Source: JAWRCU01 sp033542235
Lineage (GTDB): Bacteria > Pseudomonadota > Alphaproteobacteria > Rhizobiales > Rhizobiaceae
Length of the DNA: 64,000 nucleotides
Assembly: GCF_033542235.1 (NCBI RefSeq)
Contig: NZ_JAWRCU010000011.1
Coordinates: 171,805-235,804 of the forward strand
Direction: 5' to 3'
Shown here: one piece after another, positions 46,757-56,778 of the stretch
Layout of the letters: the number at the start of each line of letters is the position of its first letter
Position numbering within the stretch: the stretch's first letter is position 1
Notes under the pieces: model-generated
The model's input: only the letters and a program-made list of their open reading frames with translations
What the model was told of the DNA's origin: nothing
Databases searched by the model: none
Made by a program: the position numbers and the translations under genes

Positions 46757-48772
46757 CTATTCACTTTTTGCGGAACGATCCTTGGCAGCTGCAGTGAAAG
46801 TGCCTCCGAAAATCGCACGTTCCAGGGGGCTCGCCAGTATTTCGGCATAGGGTGTCGCGATGTGGTGACGGTCTCGGATGGTCAGCTTGCCGTCGATCAT
46901 GGCGTGACAGAGGGTGTCGCTACAGAAGAAGCCCGTCATGTCGACAAATCTCGCGTTTCGGATGCTCGAGACGATTGCCTTCTCCGTCACAGCGTCCTCT
47001 TCGTCGATCGCGATTGACCGAGGGGTGTCGCAGACTGAAGGATTTCTGTTCTGCCAGAGCGCCCGGGCCACGCATTTGTCGAGAAAGGATGTATGGGTGG
47101 GGACATCACGAAGGTAGACGACGTGGATGCCGGCATCGCTCAGCTCCTGAACCGTCGATTTTACGCCCCGCGCCCACTCCGCCCTGCGAGCCGGGATCTC
47201 AGACGGCGAGCCGACCTCCTCATCGAGATGGTTGATGGAAATCTGGGAGAGGATCACCATCTGCGGCCTCATCGCGATGATTTCCTTGAGCGCACGCTCC
47301 CGCCAGTCGTTGCACTCGGTATATTCACGCTTCAGCTTGTTGTCCCTTGTCGATACCCGCGTCGCCCGGCAGGATGATTTCATGTAGGTAACGAGCCGGA
47401 AATTCTCCTTCTTTGCGATCTCGATCAGCGGTGTCGACCAGTGGTCCGCATGGGAGTCACCGAACAGGACGATCGTCTCTTTTGAGGATGGCGAGCCGAA
47501 CACGCAGGCTTTCGGCTGGACGGTAAGCAGGTCGGCCACGCAGCCTGCGTCGGTCTGGCGGGCGGTCGAGTCGCGCTCCGCGGTTTCCGCGATCTTCTTC
47601 AGCTGCGGCGTGAGATTGTGGCCTGCGAGCGCAACGCTCGCATAGGCGACGACGGCGCCTCCCGCCGTGAGCAGCGTTGCCAGGCCGAGCGAGCGAGCGG
47701 TGCTGGCGACGAGCCAGATGTTCCGGCGGACGGGGTTCTCGACGAGATGGTAGCTGGCAAAGGATAGCGCGAAGGTGAGCGCGAGACATAGCAGGCGCTG
47801 AAGACCCGTCAGATCAGGCACGAGCATCGCCGCGTAGACAATGACCGGCCAATGCCAGAGATAGAGCGAGTAGGAGAGCTTCCCCACCCATTGAATTGGT
47901 CCAAGTGCAAGGATCGCCCTCGGCCCCCACTTGCCCTCATGCATACCGCTCAACAGTACCATGACCGTCCCGGCCACCGGGGCGAGCGCGATGAAGCCAG
48001 GGAAGGGCATCTCTTCCGTGATCGTCAGATAGGTCGTGGCGATCAGCGCGAGCCCGAGCCAGCCCATGACAGGTGAATAAGGGAAACGCTTCGCCCAGGC
48101 GCCGGACATCGCCATCGAGGCTATGCCTCCGACGGCAAATTCCCATGCGCGGAACGGGGAGAAATAGAATGCCCAGGGCTGCGAGACTTCGGTCAGCCAG
48201 GCGCAAACCGCAAACGAGACGACAGCGACCGCAGCCATCGCCAGCGACACGCCGTGCCGGCCGAGCCTCAGCCGGGAAAACAGGATAAGCAGCGCCGGCC
48301 AGGCGAAATAGAACTGTTCTTCAACCGACAGCGACCAGAAATGGATGAATGGGTTGTTTGAGGCATCCTGTGCGAAATAGTCGAGCGACCAGCGGATCAG
48401 CCAGAGATTGATGACATAGGTCGAAGCGAACAGCGCCCCTTTCGAGTAGAGCTGCTGCTCCGAGGGTGCCAGGATGAAGTAGCCGACCGCAAGCGTCGCC
48501 ACGATGACGAGGATGGAAGCGGGTAGCAGCCGCCGCGCGCGGCGCGCATAGAAGCGCCAGAGATCGACCGTTCCGTGCCTGGCGATCTCCTGCTGCAGCA
48601 GCTGCGTGATCAGATATCCTGAGATCACGAAAAAGATGTCGACGCCGGCGAAACCGCCGGGCAGGCTGGTCATCCCCAGATGGAAGGCAACTACGCCGAG
48701 CACGGCGAGAGCGCGCAAGCCTTCGATGTCGGGTCGAAACTGCTTCGGCTCGGCGACGGTAACTGCACTCAT
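46757..48772 (-). CDS. OafA/YrhL-type membrane acyltransferase with SGNH domain
   Basis: A 671-residue protein. Residues 1-380 form the multi-span acyltransferase-3 domain (FRPDIEGLRALAVLGVVAFH, DIFFVISGYLI, FWSLSVEEQFYFAWP). The C-terminal third is a periplasmic SGNH-type domain with IVLFGDSHADHW (nucleophile Ser) and the late DRHHIATPYAEILA (Asp/His). Such proteins O-acetylate surface polysaccharides or related glycans. No polysaccharide genes are adjacent, so the target is unknown. Confidence 0.88.
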   Translation of the reverse strand: MSAVTVAEPKQFRPDIEGLRALAVLGVVAFHLGMTSLPGGFAGVDIFFVISGYLITQLLQQEIARHGTVDLWRFYARRARRLLPASILVIVATLAVGYFILAPSEQQLYSKGALFASTYVINLWLIRWSLDYFAQDASNNPFIHFWSLSVEEQFYFAWPALLILFSRLRLGRHGVSLAMAAVAVVSFAVCAWLTEVSQPWAFYFSPFRAWEFAVGGIASMAMSGAWAKRFPYSPVMGWLGLALIATTYLTITEEMPFPGFIALAPVAGTVMVLLSGMHEGKWGPRAILALGPIQWVGKLSYSLYLWHWPVIVYAAMLVPDLTGLQRLLCLALTFALSFASYHLVENPVRRNIWLVASTARSLGLATLLTAGGAVVAYASVALAGHNLTPQLKKIAETAERDSTARQTDAGCVADLLTVQPKACVFGSPSSKETIVLFGDSHADHWSTPLIEIAKKENFRLVTYMKSSCRATRVSTRDNKLKREYTECNDWRERALKEIIAMRPQMVILSQISINHLDEEVGSPSEIPARRAEWARGVKSTVQELSDAGIHVVYLRDVPTHTSFLDKCVARALWQNRNPSVCDTPRSIAIDEEDAVTEKAIVSSIRNARFVDMTGFFCSDTLCHAMIDGKLTIRDRHHIATPYAEILASPLERAIFGGTFTAAAKDRSAKSE

Positions 48773-48970
48773 CTATTCGGCTCACTCCAGGCGGAAGGGA
48801 GCCCCCCTTCATTGGTTCGACCTAGGGGAGTGCGGGGTAAGGGCCAGCGTTTTTTGATGCACTGCAACACAAGTTGAACTGAGTGGCGCCTTGGCGGGTG
48901 GCGTCACTCGCCTCCGAAACGCACGAGCGCGCGCATCTCCTTGTCAGCAGATCACGCCCGCCGCCGCGTC

Positions 48971-49375
48971 TCAGTCCGAGTGCTGCATGGCCGTGTCGCA
49001 AAACGGCGCAACCCAAACATGCCGTCTTCGCTCCCAAACCGAGTGTTGTGGTGCCGCAAAGGTCGGATCGGCAAATGATCCCACAGCCACAGCTATCATG
49101 CCGGGAAGTGCCTCCGCCTCCCAATACACCGTCGAGCCGCAGGTCGGGCAGAACCGGAAGGTTACGGAACGGCCGGAGCCGGAAAGGCGAGTGAAATGCG
49201 TAGTGGCGCCAGAGATCGAGATGATCTGCTCTCGTTTGAAAAACGCCTGGTTGCCGAACACGGCTCCGGTCCTGCGCTGGCACTCGAGGCAGTGGCAGAT
49301 TGCAGTTCTCGCAGGTTCACCAGCGCAAGCGACCTGTAGACTTCCACAGCTGCACGATGCACGGCGAGTGGTCAT
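48971..49375 (-). CDS. GFA family (CENP-V/GFA domain) zinc protein
   Basis: A 134-residue GFA-domain protein. Zinc-binding sites CSCGSL, CHCLECQRRTGAVFGNQ and CPTCGSTVYW are all present. The start MTTRRASCSC (49375) is preferred over a longer frame without signal or family content. Often annotated as glutathione-dependent formaldehyde-activating, but most members have no proven reaction. Confidence 0.85.
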   Translation of the reverse strand: MTTRRASCSCGSLQVACAGEPARTAICHCLECQRRTGAVFGNQAFFKREQIISISGATTHFTRLSGSGRSVTFRFCPTCGSTVYWEAEALPGMIAVAVGSFADPTFAAPQHSVWERRRHVWVAPFCDTAMQHSD

Positions 49376-49494
49376 GGGCGCTCGCTCCTGACTCGAAGGT
49401 GCTGTTACGGCCCGTTTACTTTCAAATGCTGCCGCCAGGCCAATCAATGAACCGGCGGCATGGGGCGGCTGCACCTGCTCGGGCACGCCCCGAG

Positions 49495-50586
49495 CTACTC
49501 GCGGTAGCCCGCCTCCTTGAGCAGTGGCAGCACGCGGTCGCAGAAATATGGCAATTCCTGCGTATAGTTGACGAAGGAGAGAGCAATTCCCTCATAGCCC
49601 TGGTTGGCTATCCCGATCATCGCGGCGGCGATCGTCTCGGGCGTTCCGACGAGAGGATAGGTGCCCGCGCCGCCGGCGAAGCGCTGCCGGTATCGGTCAT
49701 ACGCGTGGCGGTCGTGCGATTGCGAGAATTCCTTCTTTCCGGCCATATGCGCATCGACTGCTTCGTGGTCGGCCATGGTTACCGCATAGCGCCTGTAATA
49801 GGCTTCGGCCTCCTCCGACGTCTCGCGGCACACGACATGTGCTACCGTATAGGCGCCCACGCTGCGGCCGTTCTTCTCTGCTCTCTCGCGGATGTCGACC
49901 ACATGCTTTCCCGCGTCGGCTATTTCGGAAAAAGTGGTGAAGAGATAGTCGCATTTGGCGGCCGCAAAGTCCCGCCCGGGTCCGCCGAATGCGGCATTCA
50001 TGGTCACGGGGCGCGGCTCCTGCACGCTTGCGGGTCGGCTGACGGCCTCCTTGAGGCGGTAGTAGGTGCCTTCATGATCGAAGGGCTCGACGGCCGTATA
50101 GAGCCTTTCGACAATGTCCAGCCACTCGGTCGCCTGGTCGTAGCCCTTCTCGACCAGCGGCGTGCCGAACATGCCGAATTCCTTCGGGTTCCAGCCGCAG
50201 ACGATATTGAGCCCCGCACGGCCCTTGCTGATGTGGTCGACGGTGGCAAGCGCCTTTGCTGCGTAGAGCGGGTGGACGAGCGGCACGTGCACGGTCATGA
50301 ACAGGCCGATCTGTTCGGTCGCCGCTGCGAGCCCTGCCGCCCAGGTGAAGGTCTCGAACGACCACTCGCGCACCTTGTTCTTGCCGCCGAAGCCCTTCCA
50401 GCGCGCGATCGGCAGGAAGAACTCGAGTCCGGCGCGGTCGGCGATCTGTGCGGCGGTCAGATTGTCCTGCCAGCTTGCCGTCCAGCGCTCGGGCACGTCG
50501 GTGATGGCGAGCCCGCCGTCGGCATTGGTCGAGAAGACGCCGAGCTTCAGCTGGTTCGGCCCCTTCAGTGGATGCGGTTTCGCCAT
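49495..50586 (-). CDS. LLM class flavin-dependent monooxygenase (RutA-like)
   Basis: A 363-residue bacterial luciferase-like protein: LEFFLPIARWKGFGGKNKVR, FTWAAGLAAATEQIGLFMTV, GRAGLNIVCGWNPKEFGMFG and the C-terminal YPLVGTPETIAAAMIGIANQ. The layout and length match the RutA/dimethylsulfone monooxygenase group of FMNH2-dependent enzymes. There are no rut genes and no flavin reductase next to it, so its substrate is not known. Confidence 0.82.
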   Translation of the reverse strand: MAKPHPLKGPNQLKLGVFSTNADGGLAITDVPERWTASWQDNLTAAQIADRAGLEFFLPIARWKGFGGKNKVREWSFETFTWAAGLAAATEQIGLFMTVHVPLVHPLYAAKALATVDHISKGRAGLNIVCGWNPKEFGMFGTPLVEKGYDQATEWLDIVERLYTAVEPFDHEGTYYRLKEAVSRPASVQEPRPVTMNAAFGGPGRDFAAAKCDYLFTTFSEIADAGKHVVDIRERAEKNGRSVGAYTVAHVVCRETSEEAEAYYRRYAVTMADHEAVDAHMAGKKEFSQSHDRHAYDRYRQRFAGGAGTYPLVGTPETIAAAMIGIANQGYEGIALSFVNYTQELPYFCDRVLPLLKEAGYRE

Positions 50587-50753
50587 CGCTGGATGTCCTC
50601 CCTGGGCGGCACGCTAAAACCGCCCCGAAATATTTCAAGCATGAAATAGCAGCAACGCTGCGTAAACGGAGGGCCGGCGGACATCGCCGCCGGTTGCGGC
50701 TTGCCTCCCGGCACTGATATGCCGCTGCGCAGCCGAAAGGAGCGGCGGAGCAG

Positions 50754-53354
50754 TTGACGAAAACGGCCGACGACATTTCTGTGCGCAACAGCCTGCCCGA
50801 CCTGCCTGTGCGCGAGGTCCTGCCTCACCTGCTGTTGGCGCTCGCGACCAGGCCGAACGCCGTGCTGATCGCGCCGCCGGGCGCCGGCAAGACAACGGTC
50901 GTGCCGCTCGCGCTGCTGGAGGCAACCTGGGCGCAGGGCGGCCGCATTTTGCTGCTTGAGCCGCGCAGGCTAGCCGCTCGTGCAGCGGCGCGCCGCATGG
51001 CTTCCCTGCTAGGCGAGGAGGTCGGCGGCACGGTCGGCTACGCCATGCGCATGGAGAGCCGGCAGTCGAAAAACACACGCATTCTGGTCGTCACCGAAGG
51101 CATTCTTTCCCGCATGATCCTCGACGACCCGGAACTCTCCGGCATTTCAGCGATCCTGTTCGACGAGTTCCACGAGCGCTCGCTCGACGGCGATTTCGGC
51201 CTGGCGCTCGCGCTTGACGTGCAAGGTGGATTACGGCCCGACCTCAGGCTGCTCGTCATGTCGGCGACTCTTGACGGCGCGCGCGTCGCCGGTCTGCTCG
51301 GCGATGCGCCGGTACTGAACAGCGAGGGCCGCAGCTTCCCGGTCGAACTGCGCTATCGAGAGCGGCCGGGCACTTTGGCCGTCGAGGACGCTGTCGCAAG
51401 CGCGATCCGCGAAGCGCTGGCGACGGAGGAGGGTAGCCTGCTCGCGTTCTTGCCCGGCCAGCGTGAGATCGAGCGGACGGCCGAACGGCTCGCGGGTCGG
51501 GTCGCTGCCAATGCCGATGTCGTGCCGCTCTACGGCAATCTCGACGGCAAGGCGCAGGATGCAGCGATCCGCCCGGCACCGGCGGGCCGGCGCAAGATCG
51601 TGCTCGCTACCTCGATCGCCGAGACCTCCATCACCATCGACGGCGTGCGCGTGGTCGTCGACAGCGGGCTGTCGCGGCTGCCGAAATATGAGCCGGCGAC
51701 CGGCATCACGCGGCTGGAGACGGTGCGCGTCAGCAGAGCTTCCGCCGACCAGCGTGCCGGCCGCGCCGGGCGAACCCAGCCGGGCATCGCGATCAGGCTG
51801 TGGCGCGCCGAGCAGACTTCTGCGCTGCCGGCCTTCGCGCCGCCGGAAATCCTCGAGGCGGACCTTTCCGGCCTGGTGCTCGACTGTGCCGCCTTCGGCA
51901 TAGCCGAACCTGCCACGCTCTCCTTCCTCGACCCGCCGCCGGCCCCGGCACTAAATGAAGCACGAGCGCTGCTAACGACGCTTGGCGCGATCGATGGCGA
52001 AGGCCGCATCACCGAGGACGGCCACGCGATGCGTCGGCTCGCTCTGCCGGTGAGGCTGGCGCATATGGTGGCAGTATCCGCGAAGTCGGGCCATGCGGCG
52101 GAAGCTGCCCGGCTTGCGGTGCTTCTCACGGAGCGCGGCCTTGGCGGCGACAGCGTCGACCTCGAAAGGCGGCTCTGGCGTTTTGCGGAGGAGAAATCGC
52201 CGCGCGCCAATGCGGGGCGGGATTTGGCAGAGCGGCTTGCGCGCAATGCGGCAACGCAAGGCGCCGCCCCTCACCCTTACCCTCTCCCCGCAAGCGGGGA
52301 GAGGGGGGCACCAGCGTCTATGCCCCCCTCTCCCCGTTTACGGGGAGAGGGTAAGGGTGAGGGGCAGCGCCAGCTTCAAAACACTGGGCTCTCCGCCGGC
52401 TCCCTCCTGATCCACGCCTGGCCCGATCGTGTCGCCATGGCCCGCGGCGAGCGCGGCCGGTTCGTGCTCTCCAACGGCCGCGGCGCGGTGATCGACGCCG
52501 TCGACCCGCTCGCAGGGGAAAGGTTCCTCGTCGTCGCCGACCTGCAGGGCAAGGCGCAGAACGCCCGCATCACCTCCGCCACTGCCATCGCCGAAGGCGA
52601 AATCCGCGCGGCGCTCGCCGATCGCATCGAACGGAAGACCGAGACGCTGTTCGACGTCGAGCGGCGCGCGGTGCGCGTGCGTGAGACGGAGCGGCTTGGC
52701 GCCATGGTGCTTGCTGAACGCCTGCTGCCTGCCCCGCGCGGTGCCGAGGCCGACCGCGCCGTGATCGAAGCACTCCGCGAGCACGGCCTGTCGCTGCTTC
52801 CGTGGGACAAGGAGGGCGAGACGCTCCGCCACCGGCTCGAATGGCTGCGCCGCGGACTGGGCGCGCCGTGGCCCGAAATGTCGGACGAGGCGCTGACGGC
52901 CTCTCTCGAAGATTGGCTGCTGCCTTTCCTGTCGGGCGAGGCCAATCTCGCCCGCATCGATACGGCCTCGATCCGCTTCGGGCTGATGTCTCTCGTGCCG
53001 CATGATTTGCAGCGCAGGATCGACAGCCTCGCGCCGACCCATTTCGACGCGCCCTCCGGCAGCCGAGTGCCGATCCGCTATGACGGCGAGCGGCCGGTGC
53101 TTGCGATCCGCGTCCAGGAGCTGTTCGGGCTGGATCGTCACCCCACAATCGCCAACGGCACCGTGCCGCTGACGCTCGAGCTGCTCTCGCCTGCGCACCG
53201 GCCGATCCAGACGACTCAGGACCTGCCCGGTTTCTGGCGCGGCTCATGGGCCGATGTACGCTCGGAAATGCGCGGCCGTTACCCGAAGCATGTCTGGCCG
53301 GACAACCCCCTCGCCGCACAGGCGACGAGCCGCGCGAAGCCTCGCATCAAATAG
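50754..53354 (+). CDS. hrpB: ATP-dependent helicase HrpB carrying an in-frame repeat insertion
   Basis: An 866-residue DEAH-family RNA helicase. Start at TTG 50754 behind a clear ribosome site (aaaggagcgg). Walker A APPGAGKTT, the Walker B DEFHER, SATLDG, TSIAETSITIDGV and QRAGRAGRTQPG are in order, and the HrpB C-terminal domain follows. Residues about 503-540 are encoded by a complete type A palindromic repeat (52260-52371), reading PHPYPLPASGERGA and PSPRLRGEGKGEG; the frame is kept through both hairpins. Without it the protein is about 829 residues, the usual length. Confidence 0.9.
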   Translation: MTKTADDISVRNSLPDLPVREVLPHLLLALATRPNAVLIAPPGAGKTTVVPLALLEATWAQGGRILLLEPRRLAARAAARRMASLLGEEVGGTVGYAMRMESRQSKNTRILVVTEGILSRMILDDPELSGISAILFDEFHERSLDGDFGLALALDVQGGLRPDLRLLVMSATLDGARVAGLLGDAPVLNSEGRSFPVELRYRERPGTLAVEDAVASAIREALATEEGSLLAFLPGQREIERTAERLAGRVAANADVVPLYGNLDGKAQDAAIRPAPAGRRKIVLATSIAETSITIDGVRVVVDSGLSRLPKYEPATGITRLETVRVSRASADQRAGRAGRTQPGIAIRLWRAEQTSALPAFAPPEILEADLSGLVLDCAAFGIAEPATLSFLDPPPAPALNEARALLTTLGAIDGEGRITEDGHAMRRLALPVRLAHMVAVSAKSGHAAEAARLAVLLTERGLGGDSVDLERRLWRFAEEKSPRANAGRDLAERLARNAATQGAAPHPYPLPASGERGAPASMPPSPRLRGEGKGEGQRQLQNTGLSAGSLLIHAWPDRVAMARGERGRFVLSNGRGAVIDAVDPLAGERFLVVADLQGKAQNARITSATAIAEGEIRAALADRIERKTETLFDVERRAVRVRETERLGAMVLAERLLPAPRGAEADRAVIEALREHGLSLLPWDKEGETLRHRLEWLRRGLGAPWPEMSDEALTASLEDWLLPFLSGEANLARIDTASIRFGLMSLVPHDLQRRIDSLAPTHFDAPSGSRVPIRYDGERPVLAIRVQELFGLDRHPTIANGTVPLTLELLSPAHRPIQTTQDLPGFWRGSWADVRSEMRGRYPKHVWPDNPLAAQATSRAKPRIK
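52260..52371. repeat. Palindromic mosaic repeat, type A, inside hrpB
   Basis: A 112-bp copy with arms ggcgccgcccctcaccctta and its near-complement, plus two ctccccg..cggggag hairpins. It lies wholly within the hrpB reading frame and adds no stop codon. Confidence 0.92.
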
Positions 53355-53414
53355 GCCCAGCCGCGCGAAGCGCGCAACAAATAGGCGTTGGCGAAGAGGC
53401 CCGGAGAGAAGCAT

Positions 53415-54740
53415 ATGAAGCTCATGCAGCTGCCGCGCACATCGGACCAGCAGGCCAGCAACCGCCTGAGGCTCAACACGCTGATCAGGCTGCGCTGGCT
53501 GGCGATCGTCGGCCAGAGCGCTGCCGTGCTGATCGTCGGCTATGGCTTCAACTTCCCGCTGCCGGTCAGCCTGTGCTTCCTGCTGATTGCGGCCTCCGCC
53601 TGGTTGAACGTCGTGCTTGCGCTGCGCTACCCGGCCGCGCATCGGTTGGGGCCGCTGTCCGCGCTCGGCATATTGATGTTCGATGCCATCCAACTCGCCG
53701 GCCTTCTCTATCTGACCGGCGGCCTGACCAACCCGTTCTCGGTGCTGATGACGGTGCCGGTCGTGATCTCCGCAACCTCCCTGCCGATCAGGCTGACGGC
53801 CATCATCGGCGGCTTCGTCGTGGCGGCGGCAACTTTCCTGATGTTCTTCCACATGCCGCTGCCCTGGTACCCCGGTAATGAGCTCGCCATGCCCTTCATC
53901 TATGTGGCCGGCATGTGGGTGGCGGTAGTCTCCAGCATCGCCTTCACGGGTGTCTATGCGTGGCGCGTTGCCGAGGAGGCGCGGCTGCTCGCCAATGCGC
54001 TCAATGCCACCGAGCTCGTGCTGCAGCGCGAGCAGCATCTGTCGGCGATCGACGGGCTGGCGGCTGCCGCCGCGCATGAGCTCGGCACCCCTCTCGCAAC
54101 GATAGCGCTCGTTGCCCGCGAGATGGAGCGCACGCTGGGCAGCGATACACGCTACCGAGAGGACGTGACGCTGCTGCGCAGCCAAAGCGAGCGCTGCCGC
54201 GAGATCCTGAAGCGGCTGAACAGCCTGTCATCGGAAATGGATACGCCGCTGATGCGGCTGCCGCTCACTTCGATGATAGAGGAGGTGATCGCGCCGCATC
54301 GCGATTTCGGCATCAAAATCACGCTGGAGCCCTTGGAGCGGGGCGGGCGCGAGCCGGTCGGCCAACGCAAGCCCGGCGTCATCTACGGGCTCGGCAACCT
54401 CGTCGAGAACGCCGTCGATTTTGCCAAGGCCAATGTCTGGGTGCGCTGGCGCTGGAACGACGCAATCGTCAGCATCACCATCACCGACGACGGACCGGGA
54501 TTTCTGCCGGACATCATCGATCGCATCGGCGAGCCCTATATGTCGACGCGGCAGGGCACGGAGCCAGGCGGCGGGCTTGGGCTCGGCCTCTTCATCGCCA
54601 AGACGCTGCTCGAGCGCTCGGGTGCTGCGCTCGAGTTCCGCAATTCCTCCGAGGCGGGGGAGGGTGCCGTGGTCGAGATCACCTGGTCGCGCGATGCATT
54701 TGCCGCGCCGGAAGCGCAAGCCGAAGAGGCGGCAAGCTGA
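53415..54740 (+). CDS. actS: ActS/PrrB/RegB redox-sensing histidine kinase
   Basis: A 441-residue membrane histidine kinase. Six N-terminal spans include the GGLTNPFSV quinone-binding motif (GGxxNPF) of RegB. The H-box is AAAAHELGTPLATI (His near 221); the redox Cys is in SERCREILKRLNSL; N, G1 and G2 boxes read NLVENAVDFAK, DDGPGFLPDII and GGGLGLGLFIAK. The ATG at 53415 has an excellent ribosome site (ccggagag). It should phosphorylate ActR, whose gene follows after a repeat. Confidence 0.92.
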   Translation: MKLMQLPRTSDQQASNRLRLNTLIRLRWLAIVGQSAAVLIVGYGFNFPLPVSLCFLLIAASAWLNVVLALRYPAAHRLGPLSALGILMFDAIQLAGLLYLTGGLTNPFSVLMTVPVVISATSLPIRLTAIIGGFVVAAATFLMFFHMPLPWYPGNELAMPFIYVAGMWVAVVSSIAFTGVYAWRVAEEARLLANALNATELVLQREQHLSAIDGLAAAAAHELGTPLATIALVAREMERTLGSDTRYREDVTLLRSQSERCREILKRLNSLSSEMDTPLMRLPLTSMIEEVIAPHRDFGIKITLEPLERGGREPVGQRKPGVIYGLGNLVENAVDFAKANVWVRWRWNDAIVSITITDDGPGFLPDIIDRIGEPYMSTRQGTEPGGGLGLGLFIAKTLLERSGAALEFRNSSEAGEGAVVEITWSRDAFAAPEAQAEEAAS

Positions 54741-54749
54741 GCGATCAGC

Positions 54750-54950
54750 GGCGTGACTCGAGAAGGATTGCTCCGCGGCTAGATCTCTTTGTTAGCGCAT
54801 CGGATTTATCCGAAAACCGCTGCGCGGCTTTCGGTCCGATGCTCTCGAGCATTTGCAGCCAAGTGGAATCACTTGGCGTTGCACAAATGCGGCAAAGACA
54901 AACAGATAGAGCGGCAGCCCGGATTCATCCGGGCGTCAGCCGCTCTAAGG
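54750..54950. repeat. Small dispersed repeat D, copy 5, with terminator-like hairpins
   Basis: The core 'gcgcatcggatttatccgaa' / 'gcggctttcggtccgatgct' is flanked by ctcgag ends; behind it an agagcggc (54906-54913) pairs with gccgctct (54940-54947) around gcccggattcatccgggc. It lies between actS and actR on the same strand. Confidence 0.7.
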
Positions 54951-55026
54951 GTTGGATAGCTGACCCTGAGGGAATATATGTCGGCTGAAGATCGTATACA
55001 GGAATAAAGAAGGTCCGGAACCGGCA

Positions 55027-55593
55027 ATGAACAACGAGACGGAAGTCCGCGAGGCGAAGGAACTCGGCGACGACAAGACGCTTCTCATCGTCGAGGACGA
55101 TAAGCCTTTCCTGACGCGTCTTGCCCGCGCCATGGAAAGCCGCGGCTTTGCCGTCGACACGGCCGAGAGCGTCGAGGAAGCCGTGCAGAAGGTGCGGGCG
55201 AGTGCGCCGGCATATGCCGTTATCGACATGCGGCTCGGCGACGGCAATGGCCTCGACGTCGTCGAGGCGATACGCGAAAAGCGGGCGGATTCGCGCGCGA
55301 TCATCCTGACCGGCTACGGCAATATCGCGACGGCTGTCACTGCCGTGAAGCTCGGCGCGGTCGACTACCTGTCGAAGCCGGCCGATGCCGACGAGATCTA
55401 TGCCGCGTTGACCCGCACGGACAATCAACGCGTCGCGCCGCCGGAGAACCCGATGTCGGCCGACCGCGTGCGCTGGGAGCATATCCAACGTGTTTACGAG
55501 ATGTGCGACCGCAACGTCTCGGAAACGGCGCGCCGGCTCAACATGCACCGCCGCACGCTGCAGCGCATTTTGGCGAAGCGCGCGCCGAGGTAG
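55027..55593 (+). CDS. actR: ActR/PrrA/RegA response regulator
   Basis: A 188-residue regulator. Receiver domain with LLIVEDDKPF, phosphorylated Asp67 in VIDMRLGDGNG, LTGYGNI and LSKPAD; a proline-containing linker (VAPPENPMSA); then a Fis-type helix-turn-helix, SETARRLNMHRRTLQRILAK. Controls redox-dependent genes in alphaproteobacteria. Its partner ActS is 286 bases upstream. Confidence 0.94.
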   Translation: MNNETEVREAKELGDDKTLLIVEDDKPFLTRLARAMESRGFAVDTAESVEEAVQKVRASAPAYAVIDMRLGDGNGLDVVEAIREKRADSRAIILTGYGNIATAVTAVKLGAVDYLSKPADADEIYAALTRTDNQRVAPPENPMSADRVRWEHIQRVYEMCDRNVSETARRLNMHRRTLQRILAKRAPR

Positions 55594-55599
55594 TTCAGC

Positions 55600-56579
55600 T
55601 CAACTGAAGCCCACCACCGCATGCGGCACGTAGGGTTCCTCGAGCAGCGCGATCTCTTCTGCGCCCAGCGCCAGCTCCAGCGCGGCGATCGCATCATCGA
55701 GATGGGCTGACTTCGATGCGCCGACGATCGGCGCCGAGATCTCCGCCTTGGCAAGCACCCAGGCGAGCGCCACTTGCGCGCGCGATACGCCGCGCTGCTT
55801 AGCAATTCCCGCAACGCACTCGACCACCTTCTTGTCCGACTCCGCGGTGCGCTCATAGAGCGTCTTGCCGAACTGGTCGGTTTCCGAACGGTGCGTGGTG
55901 TCGTTCCAGTCGCGCGTGAGCCGGCCGCGAGCCAGCGGGCTCCATGGGATCACGCCGATCCCTTCCTCCCTGCAGAGCGGCAGCATCTCGCGCTCCTCCT
56001 CGCGGTAGAGCAGATTGAATAGTTCTGCATGGTGACGAACCGCGTCCAGCCATGCGCCTCGGCCGTGTAGAGCATCTTCGCGAACTGCCAGGCATGCATG
56101 GAGGAGGCGCCGATATAGCGCGCCTTGCCCGCCTTCACCACGTCGTGCAGCGCCTCCAGCGTCTCCTCGATCGGCGTCGTGCCGTCGAAGCGATGGATCT
56201 GGTAGAGGTCGACATAATCCGTGCCGAGCCGCTTCAGGCTTGAATCGATCTCAGTCATGATCGCCTTGCGCGACAGGCCGGCGCCGTTGGGCCCGGGCCG
56301 CATCCGGTTGAACACCTTGGTGGCGATCACCACCTCTTCGCGGCGCGTGAACTCGCCCAATGCACGGCCGACGATCTCTTCCGAGGTGCCGTCCGAATAG
56401 ACATTCGCGGTATCGAAGAAGTTGATGCCCGCTTCCACCGCCTGCCGGATGATCGGCCGGCTCTGCTCCTCGTCGAGGGTCCATTCATGGCTGCCTCGCT
56501 CGGGAATCCCGAACGTCATGCAGCCGAGGCAGATGCGAGATATGTCGAGGCCGGTAGAGCCGAGCTTGGTGTACTTCAT
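55600..56579 (-). pseudogene. Aldo/keto reductase, frameshifted
   Basis: An aldo/keto reductase (MKYTKLGSTGLDISRICLGC start; ETLEALHDVVKAGKARYIG; catalytic Tyr in NVYSD) split into two frames. The upstream frame reads FVTMQNYSICS; one base fewer or more near 56015-56025 would join it to LLYREEEREMLPLCREEGIG in the other frame, which is the expected family sequence. So a single-base deletion is present: either a young pseudogene or a sequencing error. Start ATG at 56579. Confidence 0.8.
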
Positions 56580-56594
56580 GGAGGACTCCTTTTT

Positions 56595-56700
56595 AGAGCA
56601 TCGGGCCGAAAACGGTGCAGCGGCTTTCGACAAATCCGATGCGGAAATAGAGAGATCGAGCGGCGTGACGACCCAATTTGAACACACGCCGCTCTCGCGC
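56595..56700. repeat. Small dispersed repeat D, copy 6
   Basis: 'agcatcgggccgaaaacggt', 'ggctttcgacaaatccgatg', 'gagcggcgtg..cacgccgctc': all parts of the family in one copy. It lies upstream of the aldo/keto reductase start and behind mmcB. Confidence 0.75.
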
Positions 56701-56778
56701 ATGGAGCAGCGGGCGATCGGTATCTAGCGCGGCCCGGTCGATTGTCCGCTACCGGTCCACATGAATCTCCGCCTGGTG

